From Pseudonocardia acidicola (GTDB lineage Bacteria > Actinomycetota > Actinomycetes > Mycobacteriales > Pseudonocardiaceae): a stretch of DNA of 64,000 nucleotides. The stretch is from positions 1-64,000 of the forward strand of contig NZ_JAAXLA010000023.1 of assembly GCF_012911935.1 (NCBI RefSeq), read 5' to 3'. The notes under the pieces are model-generated. The model saw nothing but the letters and a program-made list of their open reading frames with translations. It had not been told where the DNA came from and ran no database searches. Positions 17,282 to 26,879 of this stretch are shown here, in pieces (within the stretch, counting starts at the first letter, position 1; the number at the start of each line of letters is the position of its first letter). Both the position numbers and the translations under genes were made by a program.

Positions 17282-17802
17282 CGTTCTCCTCATCGGTGCC
17301 ACCCCACGGTGCCATCCGACGCGGCATCGGAACAGGTCCTCCGCCGGCGGCGACCGTGGCCAGCTGCCCCTGCCCGCAGCACCCGGCAGCGGCCGACGGG
17401 GCAGGCGTGCAGTTCGTCGTGGCGACGGGTGGCCGTAGCGCGCATCGTCGTAGTGCGCATCGTCGTAGCCGGCCGTAGGATTCGGGCCTACCGGGAGCGA
17501 CGCATGACCACCACGCAGATGCCGGTCGAGCACCCCGACGTGCTGCCCGCGGGCGGGGACCTCTGGGATCGGCACCGGCCGCCACCCCAGGACCGAGCTG
17601 CCGGCGAAGACGTTGATCGCAGCGGCGCCGCCACGGTCACCGCGGTGCCGGCGACGGTCTTCCGGGCCACCCGGCACGTCGAGAACTCCGGCCTGGGTGA
17701 TCAGCTCGCACCCCGGGTCGTCGGCCGCCTCCCGGAGCGCTCCACCGATCCCCGCACCGGTGGCGCCGGTGTTGCGCCCACTCCCAGGACTGGAGGTCCC
17801 GG
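17282..17802. other. Divergent gap between hydrolase and SDR genes
   Basis: It should contain the promoters of the reverse-strand hydrolase and the forward SDR. A reverse-strand stretch around 17570-17760 reads a protein-like string (GAGIGGALREAADDPGCELI, then AAINVFAGSSVLG), but I cannot tie it to a family. It may be a gene remnant or chance. Confidence 0.35.
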
Positions 17803-18654
17803 ATGAGCAGTGTTCGCGGCAAGGTTGCCGTCGTCACCGGGGCCGGCTCGGGCATCGGCCGGCAACTGGCCTTGGAACTCGCCCGGCGCGGGGCCCGGCT
17901 CGCCATCTCGGACGTCGACGATCCCGGGCTGGCCGAGACCGCCGTGCAGCTCAGGGCTCTCGACGCCGACGTGCACACCGCCCATCTCGACGTCCGCGAC
18001 CGGCCGGCCGTCGAGGCGTACGCGGCGACGGTGGCCGGGCACTTCGGGGTGGTGCACCAGGTCTACAACAATGCCGGGGTCGCCGGCGGCGGTCGCAGCG
18101 TGCTCGACACCGACTGGGCGGCGTACGAGCGGACCATCGGGATCGATCTCTTCGGGGTCATCCACGGGACGAAGGCGTTCCTGCCTCGCCTGATCGCCTC
18201 CGGCGACGGGCACGTGGTCAACGTCTCCAGCCTCAACGGGATCATGGCCCAGCCCTCGCTGAGCGACTACTGCGCCGCCAAGTTCGGCGTGCGCGGCTTC
18301 ACCGAGACGCTGCGCGCCGAGATGCTGGCGGGCGGCCACCCGGTGCAGGTCAGCGTGGTGCACCCCGGCGGGGTGCGGACCGGCATCGCGACCGCTGCGC
18401 TCGGGCACGCGCAGCAGCACGGCAGCGCCGTGACGGCGCAGCAGCAGGCGCGGACCCGCACCTACAACGAGAAGTTGCTGAAGATGTCCGCCCAGCAGGC
18501 CGCGCGCATCGTCGTCGACGGGGTCGAGGCCGGTAGACCGCGCATCCTCGTGGGCACCGATGCCAAGATCGCGGACCTGCTCGTCCGGCTCGCCCCCCGG
18601 CTCTACCCGAGAGTTACCGTCGGGCTCGAACGCTGGTTGTTCGGCACCGGCTGA
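17803..18654 (+). CDS. Short-chain dehydrogenase/reductase (classical SDR)
   Basis: The 283-residue protein shows the NAD(P) motif VVTGAGSGIG, the NNAGVAGGG motif, the catalytic Ser in VNVSSLNG and the YCAAK active site. An Asp after the second strand (ISDVDD) suggests NAD preference. The C-terminal 60 residues carry a basic, hydrophobic tail (LLVRLAPRLYPRVTVGLERW) typical of SDRs found near lipid genes. GGAGG lies 6 bp before the ATG. The substrate is unknown; it is a classical rather than an extended SDR, so it is not an OleD-type enzyme. Confidence 0.88.
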   Translation: MSSVRGKVAVVTGAGSGIGRQLALELARRGARLAISDVDDPGLAETAVQLRALDADVHTAHLDVRDRPAVEAYAATVAGHFGVVHQVYNNAGVAGGGRSVLDTDWAAYERTIGIDLFGVIHGTKAFLPRLIASGDGHVVNVSSLNGIMAQPSLSDYCAAKFGVRGFTETLRAEMLAGGHPVQVSVVHPGGVRTGIATAALGHAQQHGSAVTAQQQARTRTYNEKLLKMSAQQAARIVVDGVEAGRPRILVGTDAKIADLLVRLAPRLYPRVTVGLERWLFGTG

Positions 18655-19042
18655 GGGGGCCCGGTCGGGTGCCAGCCGCGACCGCTCCCGCGCGAGGGCG
18701 CCTGACGGACCGGCTGGGACCGGCTCCTGCTCGCTCGGCGTCGTCCGGATGGAGGACCATCGACTCCGGGGACGGCGCCGGCGCGCGCTTTCCTGGCGTC
18801 GTCGCAAACCGGCCATCGTTCGGGAGGGGCAGCCCGCAGATGACCCACAGTGCCTTTCGTCCGTCGCTCCGGCAGGACCGTCCGGTTCTCGGAGGACACC
18901 GGCATCGAGGACATCCCGAGCGCGCGACGCGACTCGGGGTGATCGGAGCGGTCCTCGGCTCCCGCCACGGTGTCGAGCCTCGGGGCGGCCGGCCTCACCG
19001 CAACCCTCGACGTGCCTGCCCCAACGGCTGACGAGGCGTCCC
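18655..19042. other. Convergent gap without a gene
   Basis: The space between the SDR stop and the CoA-transferase stop holds no recognisable gene. Open frames here have no family resemblance. No strong terminator hairpin stood out. Confidence 0.4.
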
Positions 19043-21028
19043 TCAGGATGTGCGGGAGCGCCTCAGCCAGGCCGTGGCTTCCTGGCGGCTCTCGTGGATG
19101 TGGGGTGCGACGTCGCGGGCGTCGAGCGCGGTGCCGAGCTTGAGTCGCATGAACGCGCTGGTGGTGTACCGCGTCGCGCCCAGGTAATGGCGTTCGGCGG
19201 TGCTGCGGACCGCCTCCGTGTACTGGTCCGTGAGGTGCGGCGCGATGTAGACGTTGTCGTAGTTGACGATGGCGTAGACGCGGTGGCCGATGGCGGCGAG
19301 GCGGTCGTCGACGGCGGCGCGGACCGCCTCCAGCTGGGACGTGCTGGTGATGGACAGGCCCTCGAGGTTGAGGAAGAAGAGGTTCTCCACCTCGTCGTAG
19401 CTGAACCGTGCCGCCATCGGGATCGCGAGGAGGTCGTCTCTCAGGCCCATGATCTCGGGCCGGAAGATCCGGGCGTCCATCAGCCCCGGCTGCCGCACGA
19501 TCGGCGCGAAACCCATCCGGTCGAGCACGTCTCGCTCCAGGTCGACGCCGGGGGCGATCTCGATGAGCTCCAGTCCGCCGGGGGTCAGTCGGAAGACGCA
19601 GCGCTCGGTGACGTAGAGCACCGGCTGGTCGGCGGCGGCGGCATGGGGCCCGCTGAAGGTCCGCTGCTCCACCTCGGTGACGAACTTGGGGCAGGGGTGT
19701 TCGTCGCTGATCACGAGCCTGCCGTCCTCGACGGCGGGTCGGCTGAAGGCGACGAAGGTACCGAGGAAGACCAGGCGCCGGGCGTTCTGGCTGATGTTGA
19801 TGAACCCGCCGGCACCGGCCAGGCGAGGGCCGAAACGGCTGACGTCGACGTTGCCCTCTCGGTCGACCTGGGCGAGACCGAGGAAGGCGGCGTCGAGCCC
19901 GCCGCCGTCGTAGAAGTCGAACTGGGCGGCCTGCTCGATGACCGCCCGGGGGTTCAGGGCGGCACCGAAGTCCAGGCCGCCCGCCGGGAACCCGCCGATG
20001 ACGCCGGGCTCGGCGGTGAGGGTGAGGCTGTCGAGGATCCGCTCCTCGTGGGCGACGCTGGAGATCCCCTCGGGGATGCCGACGCCGAGGTTGACGACGC
20101 TGTTGGGGCGCAGCTCCATCGCCGCCCGCCGAACGATGACCTTGCGCTCCGTGAGAGGGAGAGGCGGGACGGACTGCAGCGGGGCGCGCAGCTCGCCGCT
20201 GTAGGCGGGCGTGTGCCGCGCGCCCATGGTCTGCCAGTGGTGCTCGGGCGACGCGACGACGACGCAGTCCACCATGGGTCCGGGGATCTCCACCGCGCGC
20301 GGGTGGAGGCTCCTCCGCTCGGCCGCCTGCTCGACCTGGACGATCACCAGGCCACGGGCGTTGTGCACCGCGGTGGCGATGGCCAGCGAATCGACCGTGA
20401 GGGCCTCGTGCTCCATCGTCACGTTCCCGTCGGGATCGGCCGTCGTGCCTCGTAGGAGGGCGACGTCGAGGCCGAAGGACTTGTAGAGCAGGTACTCCTC
20501 GCCGCCCAGGGTGACGAGGTCGATGAGGTCCTCGGTGGTGCGCTGGTTGATCTTGCCGCCGCCGTGGCGGGGATCGACGAACGTGCCCAGGCCGACCCGC
20601 GAGAGGGTGCCGGGCTTGTGCGCCGCGATGTCCCGGAACAACTGCGACAAGCAGCCGAGTGGGAGGTTGTAGGCCTCGATCGCACCCTCGACGGCGAGCT
20701 TCTGCATGGCCGGTGCGGCGGCAAAGTGACCGCCGACCGCGCGCCGCAGCAGCCCTTCCCGCGCCAGATGGTCCAGCCCCCGGCCCCGCAGGTCACCTGC
20801 GGCGACCGGGGAGACGACGGTCAGCTCGCGGGGACGTCCTGTCTCGAGAAAGCGCGCTTCGAGGGCGAGGGTGAGCTCCTCCGGGAAGCACGCACCGAGG
20901 AATCCGCCGATCACCACAGCATCGCGATCGCGGATCAGCCTCACCGCCTCGTCGGCGGTGACGGTCTTGTCCCGCTCCGGCAGCCCGGGCAGCGATCTGA
21001 CGAGCTCCGCTGCGGTCTGGGCGCTCAT
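19043..21028 (-). CDS. Acyl-CoA:acetate/propionate CoA-transferase, fused subunits
   Basis: The 661-residue protein joins the alpha and beta halves of a class I CoA-transferase. The N-terminal half has VIGGFLGACFPEELTLALEA and LGTFVDPRHGGGKINQ. The C-terminal half has VVNLGVGIPEGISSVAHEE, the active-site Glu in LTAEPGVIGG, and a conserved FDFYDGGGLDAAFLG. Size and layout match YdiF/propionate CoA-transferases, which move CoA between short acyl groups. The C-terminal tail (from about residue 555) is an extra domain of about 100 residues seen in longer family members. GGAGG lies 6 bp before the ATG at 21028. Confidence 0.85.
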   Translation of the reverse strand: MSAQTAAELVRSLPGLPERDKTVTADEAVRLIRDRDAVVIGGFLGACFPEELTLALEARFLETGRPRELTVVSPVAAGDLRGRGLDHLAREGLLRRAVGGHFAAAPAMQKLAVEGAIEAYNLPLGCLSQLFRDIAAHKPGTLSRVGLGTFVDPRHGGGKINQRTTEDLIDLVTLGGEEYLLYKSFGLDVALLRGTTADPDGNVTMEHEALTVDSLAIATAVHNARGLVIVQVEQAAERRSLHPRAVEIPGPMVDCVVVASPEHHWQTMGARHTPAYSGELRAPLQSVPPLPLTERKVIVRRAAMELRPNSVVNLGVGIPEGISSVAHEERILDSLTLTAEPGVIGGFPAGGLDFGAALNPRAVIEQAAQFDFYDGGGLDAAFLGLAQVDREGNVDVSRFGPRLAGAGGFINISQNARRLVFLGTFVAFSRPAVEDGRLVISDEHPCPKFVTEVEQRTFSGPHAAAADQPVLYVTERCVFRLTPGGLELIEIAPGVDLERDVLDRMGFAPIVRQPGLMDARIFRPEIMGLRDDLLAIPMAARFSYDEVENLFFLNLEGLSITSTSQLEAVRAAVDDRLAAIGHRVYAIVNYDNVYIAPHLTDQYTEAVRSTAERHYLGATRYTTSAFMRLKLGTALDARDVAPHIHESRQEATAWLRRSRTS

Positions 21029-21415
21029 CGTCTGCCTCCGTTCCGCACAGCGACAGGCCTGCTGTGCCGACGTCGCCGGCCGCGAGCCGGTGGCACCGTC
21101 GGTGAGAGCCCGGCCGGCCCGGGTGTTCCACGAGCTCGGACCGGCTCGCCAGGTGGTCGTCCGGTCGTCGAATCGATGAGCCGGAGCCTGGTGGACGGCA
21201 GCTCGGGAGTTGCTCGGCCGATCCGCGCCTCCTTGCTCGCAACCCGCTCTGGTGATCGGTGCCTGCCACCATAGGCTGCACGCCGGTCGGCTCGAATCAC
21301 CGAAGTCCGCAGTCTGCTCGCTGCGGGGGTGGCGTGTCGGTGCCCACCGGCTCCCGGGACCGCGCCTTTCGTGCACGCGATCCTCGAGATCATGCGAGGC
21401 TCGCTGGCGTGTGCC
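21029..21415. other. Gene-free gap
   Basis: It holds the probable promoter of the CoA-transferase gene. Possible frames are GC-rich noise without family resemblance. Confidence 0.4.
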
Positions 21416-21991
21416 TCAGGCGGAGCCGGCTCCCCCCGGCCGCTCGGCCCGCAGCACGGCGAAGGAGCGCGGGCTCAGTTCGTGCGGGTCCACGGCCGGC
21501 TGGTCCTGCCGAGCACTCGAACCCGTGTCCACCACCACGCGCATCGGGATCCGGGCCAGGCGGTCCGGCAGGGCGAAGTGGATCGGGGCGTCGGTGGCGT
21601 TGAGCAGCAGCACGCCGAGGCAGGACAGCGGCGTAGCCCAGTCCCGCTGCTGCATCTCCTGGCCGGTCGGACCGAGCCGGTAGACGTCCTTGATGTCGTC
21701 GCCGGTGATGGGGCGGCCCTGGAAGAAGTTGCGGCGGGCCCGGAGCGTCTCGAGCTCGTCCACCGAGCCGGTGCGGCTGAACTCAGCGATCTTGGCCGCC
21801 AGGGAGGAGCCGATGCCGGGGATCGCGTCGAGTCCTCGCTCGTCCAGCGACCCGACGTCGCCCTCGTACCCGGCGACGGTACGCGCCGCTTTCTCGTAGG
21901 CGCGCCCCTTGAACGGGTCACCGCCGGAGATGGCGAGCAGATCGGCGTACTCCTGCAGCATCGCCGCGACCGCGTCGTTGGATCGCTCCAT
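21416..21991 (-). pseudogene. Chimeric ORF: PolX-type N-terminus joined to GlgX C-terminus
   Basis: One open frame of 191 codons. Its first 75 codons read like the start of a PolX/HhH protein ([60 protein letters not shown]). It then switches without a stop to the end of the glycogen-debranching enzyme GlgX (RRNFFQGRPITGDDIKDVYR, NATDAPIHFALPDR, DPHELSPRSFAVLRA). The GlgX part also seems to lack about 20 residues after CLGVLL. It appears to be a deletion junction that left an in-frame fusion. Whether it is expressed is unknown; no good ribosome site precedes the ATG. Confidence 0.7.
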
Positions 21992-22349
21992 CGCCGGGAC
22001 GTCACGGACGCCCAGTGCCAGCACCCCGCGCCACCCGCGATCATCCGCGACAGGAACCGGCGTCGTTCGGGGTCGGGGCCCGCCGGACCGCCCGCAGGCC
22101 GAGCCGCGCCAGCTCGCCGACCCGCCGGACCGCCGAGGCGTAGAGCACCAACGCCAGCCACAGGTAGCCGACGTGGTGCAGCGGCCGAGCCTCCGCGGGT
22201 CCGAGCGTGCGCGCCTGCCGTGGCCGTCCCCGCTGCCGGGCCGTCGCTACCGTGGATCCGGGTGGCCTTCGCCAGCGATCACCGACAATCCGGGCGGCGG
22301 CACAGGAACCTCTCAGGGACCTCTCAGACGGCGCGTTCACACTGGGTTC
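21992..22349. promoter_or_regulatory. Upstream region of mprA
   Basis: It holds the mprAB promoter and, just before the start codon, a paired direct repeat listed separately. On the reverse strand around 22060-22190 a hydrophobic string ([20 protein letters not shown]) reads like a membrane-protein scrap but cannot be assigned. Confidence 0.45.
22309..22327 (+). promoter_or_regulatory. Direct repeat CCTCTCAG x2, candidate response-regulator box
   Basis: CCTCTCAG at 22309-22316 and 22320-22327 is repeated with an 11-bp period, that is, one helical turn, ending 22 bp before the mprA start. OmpR-family regulators bind such tandem half-sites as dimers, and MprA of mycobacteria is known to bind paired 8-bp repeats and its own promoter. 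The link to this regulator is inference. Confidence 0.5.
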
Positions 22350-23048
22350 ATGCGAATCCTCGTCGTCGACGACGATCGGGCGGTGCGTGAGTCGCTGCGC
22401 CGCTCGCTCGCCTTCAACGGCTATCAGGTCGAACTCGCGAACGACGGACAGGCCGCGCTGGACTCGGTGGCCACCCAGCGCCCCGACGCGATGGTGCTCG
22501 ACGTGATGATGCCTCGGCTGGACGGGCTGGAGGTCTGCCGCCGGCTGCGCGGGAGCGGCGACGAGCTGCCGATCCTGGTGCTGACTGCCCGGGACGCCGT
22601 CTCCGACCGGGTCGCCGGGCTCGACGCCGGTGCCGACGACTACCTGCCCAAGCCGTTCGCCCTCGAGGAGTTGCTCGCCCGGCTGCGGGCGCTGCTGCGC
22701 CGCCGCAGCCCCGAGGACATCGCCGCCGCCGCGGGCCAGAGCCGGCCGCTGGAGTTCGCGGACCTCTCGCTGGACCCCGACACCCGCGAGGTGCGCCGCG
22801 GCAACCGGCGGATCAGCCTGACCCGTACCGAGTTCTCGCTGCTCGAGCTGCTTCTCGCGCACCCCCGGCGGGTGCTCACCCGCGCACAGATCCTCGAGCA
22901 GGTGTGGGGTTACGACTTCCCGACCACCGGCAACGCACTCGAGGTCTACATCGGGTACCTGCGCCGCAAGACCGAGGCCGAGAACGAGCCACGGCTGATC
23001 CACACCGTGCGTGGGGTCGGTTACGTGCTGCGGGAGTCGGCTCCGTGA
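22350..23048 (+). CDS. mprA: OmpR-family response regulator MprA
   Basis: The 232-residue protein has a receiver domain with the acidic pocket (VVDDD), phospho-acceptor D51 in MVLDVMMP, Thr in LTARD and Lys in LPKPF, then a C-terminal winged helix ([20 protein letters not shown], ending [13 protein letters not shown]). It is followed at once by a histidine kinase, a membrane-anchored HtrA protease and moaB2, the exact order of mprA-mprB-pepD-moaB2 in mycobacteria, where the system senses envelope stress. A tandem repeat just upstream may mediate autoregulation. Confidence 0.9.
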   Translation: MRILVVDDDRAVRESLRRSLAFNGYQVELANDGQAALDSVATQRPDAMVLDVMMPRLDGLEVCRRLRGSGDELPILVLTARDAVSDRVAGLDAGADDYLPKPFALEELLARLRALLRRRSPEDIAAAAGQSRPLEFADLSLDPDTREVRRGNRRISLTRTEFSLLELLLAHPRRVLTRAQILEQVWGYDFPTTGNALEVYIGYLRRKTEAENEPRLIHTVRGVGYVLRESAP

Positions 23049-23058
23049 CGGTGCCCGC

Positions 23059-24531
23059 ATGACCGCAACCGGGCGGGCCGCCCACCTGGCACCCCCTACG
23101 GATCGCGTGGCCCTGCCGGGCGGGGATGCTGCCACTATGCACAGCCGGGTCCCCGCCCTGGACCGGATCACACTGCGCGCCCGGATCGGCATCCTCGCGG
23201 CGCTCGTCGCTGCAGGCGCCGTCATCCTCGTCTCGGCTGCGGCGTTCATCGTCGTCCGGGCCAACATTCTCAACACGCTGGACGAGAACCTGTTGCAGCG
23301 GGCCGCCGCGGCAGCGCAGAGCGAGCTCGCCGACCCGCAGTCGCTGGCCACCATCCCCCCCGAGGTACTGGGCGCCGGGGACATCCGGATCGCGTTGCTG
23401 ATGGCCAACGGGGTCGCCCGCTCCGCCGAGGGCGCGGCTTCGGCGCCGCCGCTGGGGACCGAGGAGCTCGATGTCGCCCGCGGCGTCAGCGTGTACTCGA
23501 CGCGGACCGCGAACCTGGCCGACGGCAGCTACCGGGTCGTGGCGGTGCAGGCCGGCGGCGGGCGCGCGCTGGTCATCGCGCAGCGGCTGGAACCGACCCA
23601 GCAGGCGCTGACCAAGCTCGGGATAGCTCTGCCGATCGTCGGGGGGATCGGGGTGATCCTGGCCGCACTCGCCGGCGTCGCCGTGGCCCGGGCCGGGTTG
23701 CGGCCGGTGCAGCGGCTCACCGCGGCCACCGAACGGGTCGCCGCCACCGGCGATCTGCGCCCGATCCACGGCAGCGGATCCGACGAGCTGGGCCGGCTCA
23801 CCCACAGCTTCAACGAGATGCTCGGCGCGCTCGCCGCATCGCAGGAGCAACAGCGGCGGCTCGTCGCCGACGCCGGCCACGAGCTTCGAACCCCGCTCAC
23901 CTCACTGCGCACGAACCTCGAACTGCTCGCCGCGGCCGACCAGCCGGGCGCGCCCACGCTGCCCGAGTCGGACCGCGCGGAGATCCTCGACGACGTCCGT
24001 GCGCAGGTCGCGGAGCTGTCCCAGCTCGTCGGCGACCTGGTGGAGCTGGCCCGCGAGGACCCGCCGATGGTCCTGCACGAGCCGGTCGAGCTCACCGACG
24101 TCGTCGAGCGGGCGCTGGAGCGCGCCCGGCGCCGGGCCGGCGACGTCGAGTTCGTGGCCATGCTGACCCCGTGGACGCTGATCGGCGACGCGACCGCGCT
24201 GGAACGCGCTGTGCTCAACCTGCTGGACAACGCGGCCAAGTGGAGCCCGCCCGGGGCCACCGTGCGCGTGCAGATGATCCAGCTGGACGAGTGGACGGTC
24301 GTCATCGAGGTGGCCGACGCGGGGCCCGGGATTGCCGAGGAGGACCTGCCGCGGGTGTTCGACCGCTTCTACCGGGCCGACGGCGCCCGGACGATGCCCG
24401 GCTCCGGGCTGGGACTGGCGATCGTGAAGCAGGTCGCGGGCCGGCACGGCGGTGCGGTGTGGGCCGGGCGCGCGCCCGAGGGCGGGGCGCTGCTCGCGCT
24501 GCGCCTGCCGGGCCGCCGCCCGACCGGTTGA
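23059..24531 (+). CDS. mprB: Sensor histidine kinase MprB
   Basis: The protein has 490 residues from the ATG at 23059 (464 from the ATG at 23137, which is equally plausible). It has an N-terminal helix (IGILAALVAAGAVILVSAAA), an extracellular domain of about 130 residues, a second helix near residue 200, a HAMP region, the H-box AGHELRTPLTSLR, N-box NLLDNAAKW and G-boxes DAGPGIAEED and GSGLGLAIV. It should phosphorylate MprA in response to envelope damage. The gap to mprA is 10 bp. Confidence 0.9.
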   Translation: MTATGRAAHLAPPTDRVALPGGDAATMHSRVPALDRITLRARIGILAALVAAGAVILVSAAAFIVVRANILNTLDENLLQRAAAAAQSELADPQSLATIPPEVLGAGDIRIALLMANGVARSAEGAASAPPLGTEELDVARGVSVYSTRTANLADGSYRVVAVQAGGGRALVIAQRLEPTQQALTKLGIALPIVGGIGVILAALAGVAVARAGLRPVQRLTAATERVAATGDLRPIHGSGSDELGRLTHSFNEMLGALAASQEQQRRLVADAGHELRTPLTSLRTNLELLAAADQPGAPTLPESDRAEILDDVRAQVAELSQLVGDLVELAREDPPMVLHEPVELTDVVERALERARRRAGDVEFVAMLTPWTLIGDATALERAVLNLLDNAAKWSPPGATVRVQMIQLDEWTVVIEVADAGPGIAEEDLPRVFDRFYRADGARTMPGSGLGLAIVKQVAGRHGGAVWAGRAPEGGALLALRLPGRRPTG

Positions 24532-24630
24532 CCGCCGCGGGCGACGCCCGGCGCCAGGGCGCGTCCCCGGCCCACCTCCTAGGCTCGGTGTCCGAGATGC
24601 GGCAATCGCTCCTTCGAACACGGTGAGGTC

Positions 24631-26121
24631 ATGGCGAACGACACCCCCGACGGCCCCGCCGAGCTGACGCCCGAGGGACCGGCGCAGGCTCGAGACCGGC
24701 CGGCGAACGCGGGGGATCCGGCCGGTGCCGGACGGTCGCCGTGGGCGCCGCCCGTCGCCGAGCCCGCAGCCGCGCAGGACCGCGGTGCCGAGCCGGGCGC
24801 AGGCGCGGCGACGAGCCCGCCCGTGCCGGAGCGTGCTGTCGAGCCGGCGCCCGACACCACCGGTCCGGCCGCCCACTGGGCGAATCCGGACCCGTGGGCC
24901 CGGTACAGCCGGCCTGCGCAGGCCTGGGGGAACCCCGACCAGGGCTATGGCGTCCCGCAGTCGCACCCGTACACCACGCAGCCGTACGGCGGGGGTTATC
25001 CGGTGGGCGCGCCGCACTGGCAGGGGCTTGCGACGCAGCACATCGCCGCGGCACCGGAGCGGCGCCGCGGCGGCCTGGGCGGGATCGTCGCCGTCGCGCT
25101 GACCACCGCGCTGGTGGGTGGTCTCGTCGGCGGCGGGGTCGGCTACTCGCTCGCCGAGCGCAGCGGCAGCGGTGGCTCCAGCGGCGTGCTCAGCCAGCCG
25201 CTGCCCGAGGTCGACCCGGCGGCGACGCCGCTCGGCCCGGTCGAAGCGGTCGCGCAGCGGGTGCTGCCGAGCGTCGTGCAGTTGCGGGTCGAGGGCCGGG
25301 GGGCCACCGGCGAGGGCTCGGGCATGGTGCTCAGCGGCGACGGGCTGATCCTGACGAACAACCACGTCGTCGAGTCGGCGGCGGACGGCGGCGCGGTGGC
25401 CGCGGTGTTCCAGGACGGCCGGACCGCGCCCGCGCGCATCGTCGGCCGCGACCCGAACTCCGATCTCGCCGTCATCCGCGCGCAGGGCATCTCCGGGCTC
25501 ACCCCGGTCGAGCTCGGCAACTCCTCGTCGGTGCGGGTCGGCCAGCAGGTGGTGGCCTTCGGCTCGCCGCTGGGGCTGGGCGGCACGGTGACCACCGGCA
25601 TCATCAGCGCGCTGGACCGCGCGGTGACCGTGGGCGGCGACTCGCAGGCGAGCGAAGCCACCGTGCTCAACGCGCTGCAGACCGACGCCGCGATCAACCC
25701 CGGCAACTCCGGCGGCCCGCTGGTGGACATGGGCGGCAAGGTGATCGGCATCAACTCGGCCATCGCGACGACCGGCGCGCAGGGCGGCTCGATCGGCGTC
25801 GGGTTCTCGATCCCGATCAACCAGGCCAAGCGCATCGCCGAGCAACTCGAGCGCACCGGGAAGGCCACCCGCGCCGTGCTCGGGGTGGCGCTGATCGACG
25901 ACCCGCAGGTGACCGGGGCCCGCATCCAGAGCGTGGTCCCCGGTGGCGCCGCCCAGGCGGCGGGCATCCGGCCCGGCGACGTCGTCATCCGGCTCGGGGA
26001 CAAGCGCGTGGCGACCGGCCTGGAACTGCAGGCGGCGGTCCGCTCGCGGGCGCCCGGCGAGGCCGTCCAGGTCCAGCTGAGCGACCGGACGGTCGAGGTG
26101 ACGCTGGGCGAGGCAGGCTGA
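24631..26121 (+). CDS. pepD: Membrane-anchored HtrA-type serine protease PepD
   Basis: The 496-residue protein has a Pro/Ala-rich cytoplasmic N-terminus (1-145), one transmembrane helix (about 150-172), and a trypsin-like HtrA domain with H245 in LTNNHVV, D278 in NSDLAVI and S360 in NPGNSGGPL. One PDZ domain follows (about 400-490), including GDVVIRLGDK. It should degrade or refold damaged proteins outside the membrane. In mycobacteria PepD is controlled by MprAB and SigE and lies in the same place. GGTGAGG sits just before the ATG. Confidence 0.9.
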   Translation: MANDTPDGPAELTPEGPAQARDRPANAGDPAGAGRSPWAPPVAEPAAAQDRGAEPGAGAATSPPVPERAVEPAPDTTGPAAHWANPDPWARYSRPAQAWGNPDQGYGVPQSHPYTTQPYGGGYPVGAPHWQGLATQHIAAAPERRRGGLGGIVAVALTTALVGGLVGGGVGYSLAERSGSGGSSGVLSQPLPEVDPAATPLGPVEAVAQRVLPSVVQLRVEGRGATGEGSGMVLSGDGLILTNNHVVESAADGGAVAAVFQDGRTAPARIVGRDPNSDLAVIRAQGISGLTPVELGNSSSVRVGQQVVAFGSPLGLGGTVTTGIISALDRAVTVGGDSQASEATVLNALQTDAAINPGNSGGPLVDMGGKVIGINSAIATTGAQGGSIGVGFSIPINQAKRIAEQLERTGKATRAVLGVALIDDPQVTGARIQSVVPGGAAQAAGIRPGDVVIRLGDKRVATGLELQAAVRSRAPGEAVQVQLSDRTVEVTLGEAG

Positions 26122-26352
26122 GCCGACCGCAACCGGTCGACGCACGCGACGCGACCTTCGTCGCGGTTTCGTTGACGCGGCTGGTGGGTATCTGCTGTGG
26201 TTCCGGCCGTCTCGGTTCGTGGTGCCCCGTGGACCGAGACACAAGGGCCGCGTCGACGCCGGTACCCCCTCCCAGCGTCGGCGCGGCCTCCCATGGCGCG
26301 AATGACGGGAGCGCACGAACCGTGACAGTGGCCGCCCCGCTACGGTGAGCGC

Positions 26353-26853
26353 ATGGAAATGGCGCCGCCCCAGATCGGCCGAGCCCTCGTGGTGATCGTG
26401 GACGACCGGGTGAGCCACGGTGAACGCGACGACAACACCGGCCCGCTGGTCATTGAACTGCTCGAGGAAGCGCACTTCGTCGTGGACGCGGTCGTCGTCG
26501 TCCCCGGCGAGTCGGTCGCGATCCGCAACGCGCTCAACACCGCGGTGATCGGTGGCGTCGACCTGGTGATCACAGTCGGCGGCACCGGGGTCTCCCCGCG
26601 CGATGTCACCGCGGACGCCACCGCGGGAGTGCTCGACCGTCCCATCCCGGGCATCGCCGAGGCGATCCGGGCCTCCGGTCTCGCCGCCGGTGCCGTGGAT
26701 GCCGGGCTCTCCCGCGGTCTCGTCGGGGTCTCCGGGAGCACGCTGGTGGTCAACCTGGCCCCGTCGCGCGCCGCCGTCCGTGACGGCATGGCCACGCTCA
26801 CCCCGCTGGTCGCGCATGTGATCGCCGAGCTGTCCGGGCTCGACTCCGACTGA
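26353..26853 (+). CDS. moaB2: MoaB/MogA-family molybdopterin-binding protein
   Basis: The 166-residue single-domain protein has the MoCF fold signature ITVGGTGVSPRDVT and the following PGIAEAIRASGL, plus VVNLAPSR. MogA/MoaB proteins adenylylate molybdopterin. The order after pepD matches moaB2 (Rv0984) of M. tuberculosis. The 231-bp gap from pepD could hold its own promoter; I saw no gene in that gap. It is convergent with the next reverse-strand gene through a strong hairpin. Confidence 0.88.
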   Translation: MEMAPPQIGRALVVIVDDRVSHGERDDNTGPLVIELLEEAHFVVDAVVVVPGESVAIRNALNTAVIGGVDLVITVGGTGVSPRDVTADATAGVLDRPIPGIAEAIRASGLAAGAVDAGLSRGLVGVSGSTLVVNLAPSRAAVRDGMATLTPLVAHVIAELSGLDSD

Positions 26854-26861
26854 GCGGTGCG

Positions 26862-26879
26862 GGGCGCCTCAAGGCGCCC
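26862..26879. terminator. Bidirectional hairpin between moaB2 and the helical-repeat gene
   Basis: GGGCGCC, TCAA loop, GGCGCCC (7-bp GC stem, tetraloop; an eighth pair is possible) starts 8 bp after the moaB2 stop and touches the stop of the convergent gene. There is no T tract, as is common in actinobacteria. Confidence 0.6.

Noticed and set aside
17570..17760. Reverse-strand remnant, perhaps of a PfkB-type sugar kinase
   Set aside because: A protein-like string is visible, but no kinase GAGD motif or other signature can be confirmed, and GC-rich DNA gives long open frames by chance.
8764..18654. An OleABCD/nocardiolactone-type pathway
   Set aside because: KAS III, ligase, hydrolase and SDR are all present, but the SDR is a classical short form, the ligase looks like an ordinary fatty-acid-CoA ligase, and the genes are spread over 10 kb on both strands.
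22060..22190. Fragment of a membrane protein on the reverse strand
   Set aside because: The hydrophobic stretch is too short for any assignment and has no start or neighbours.
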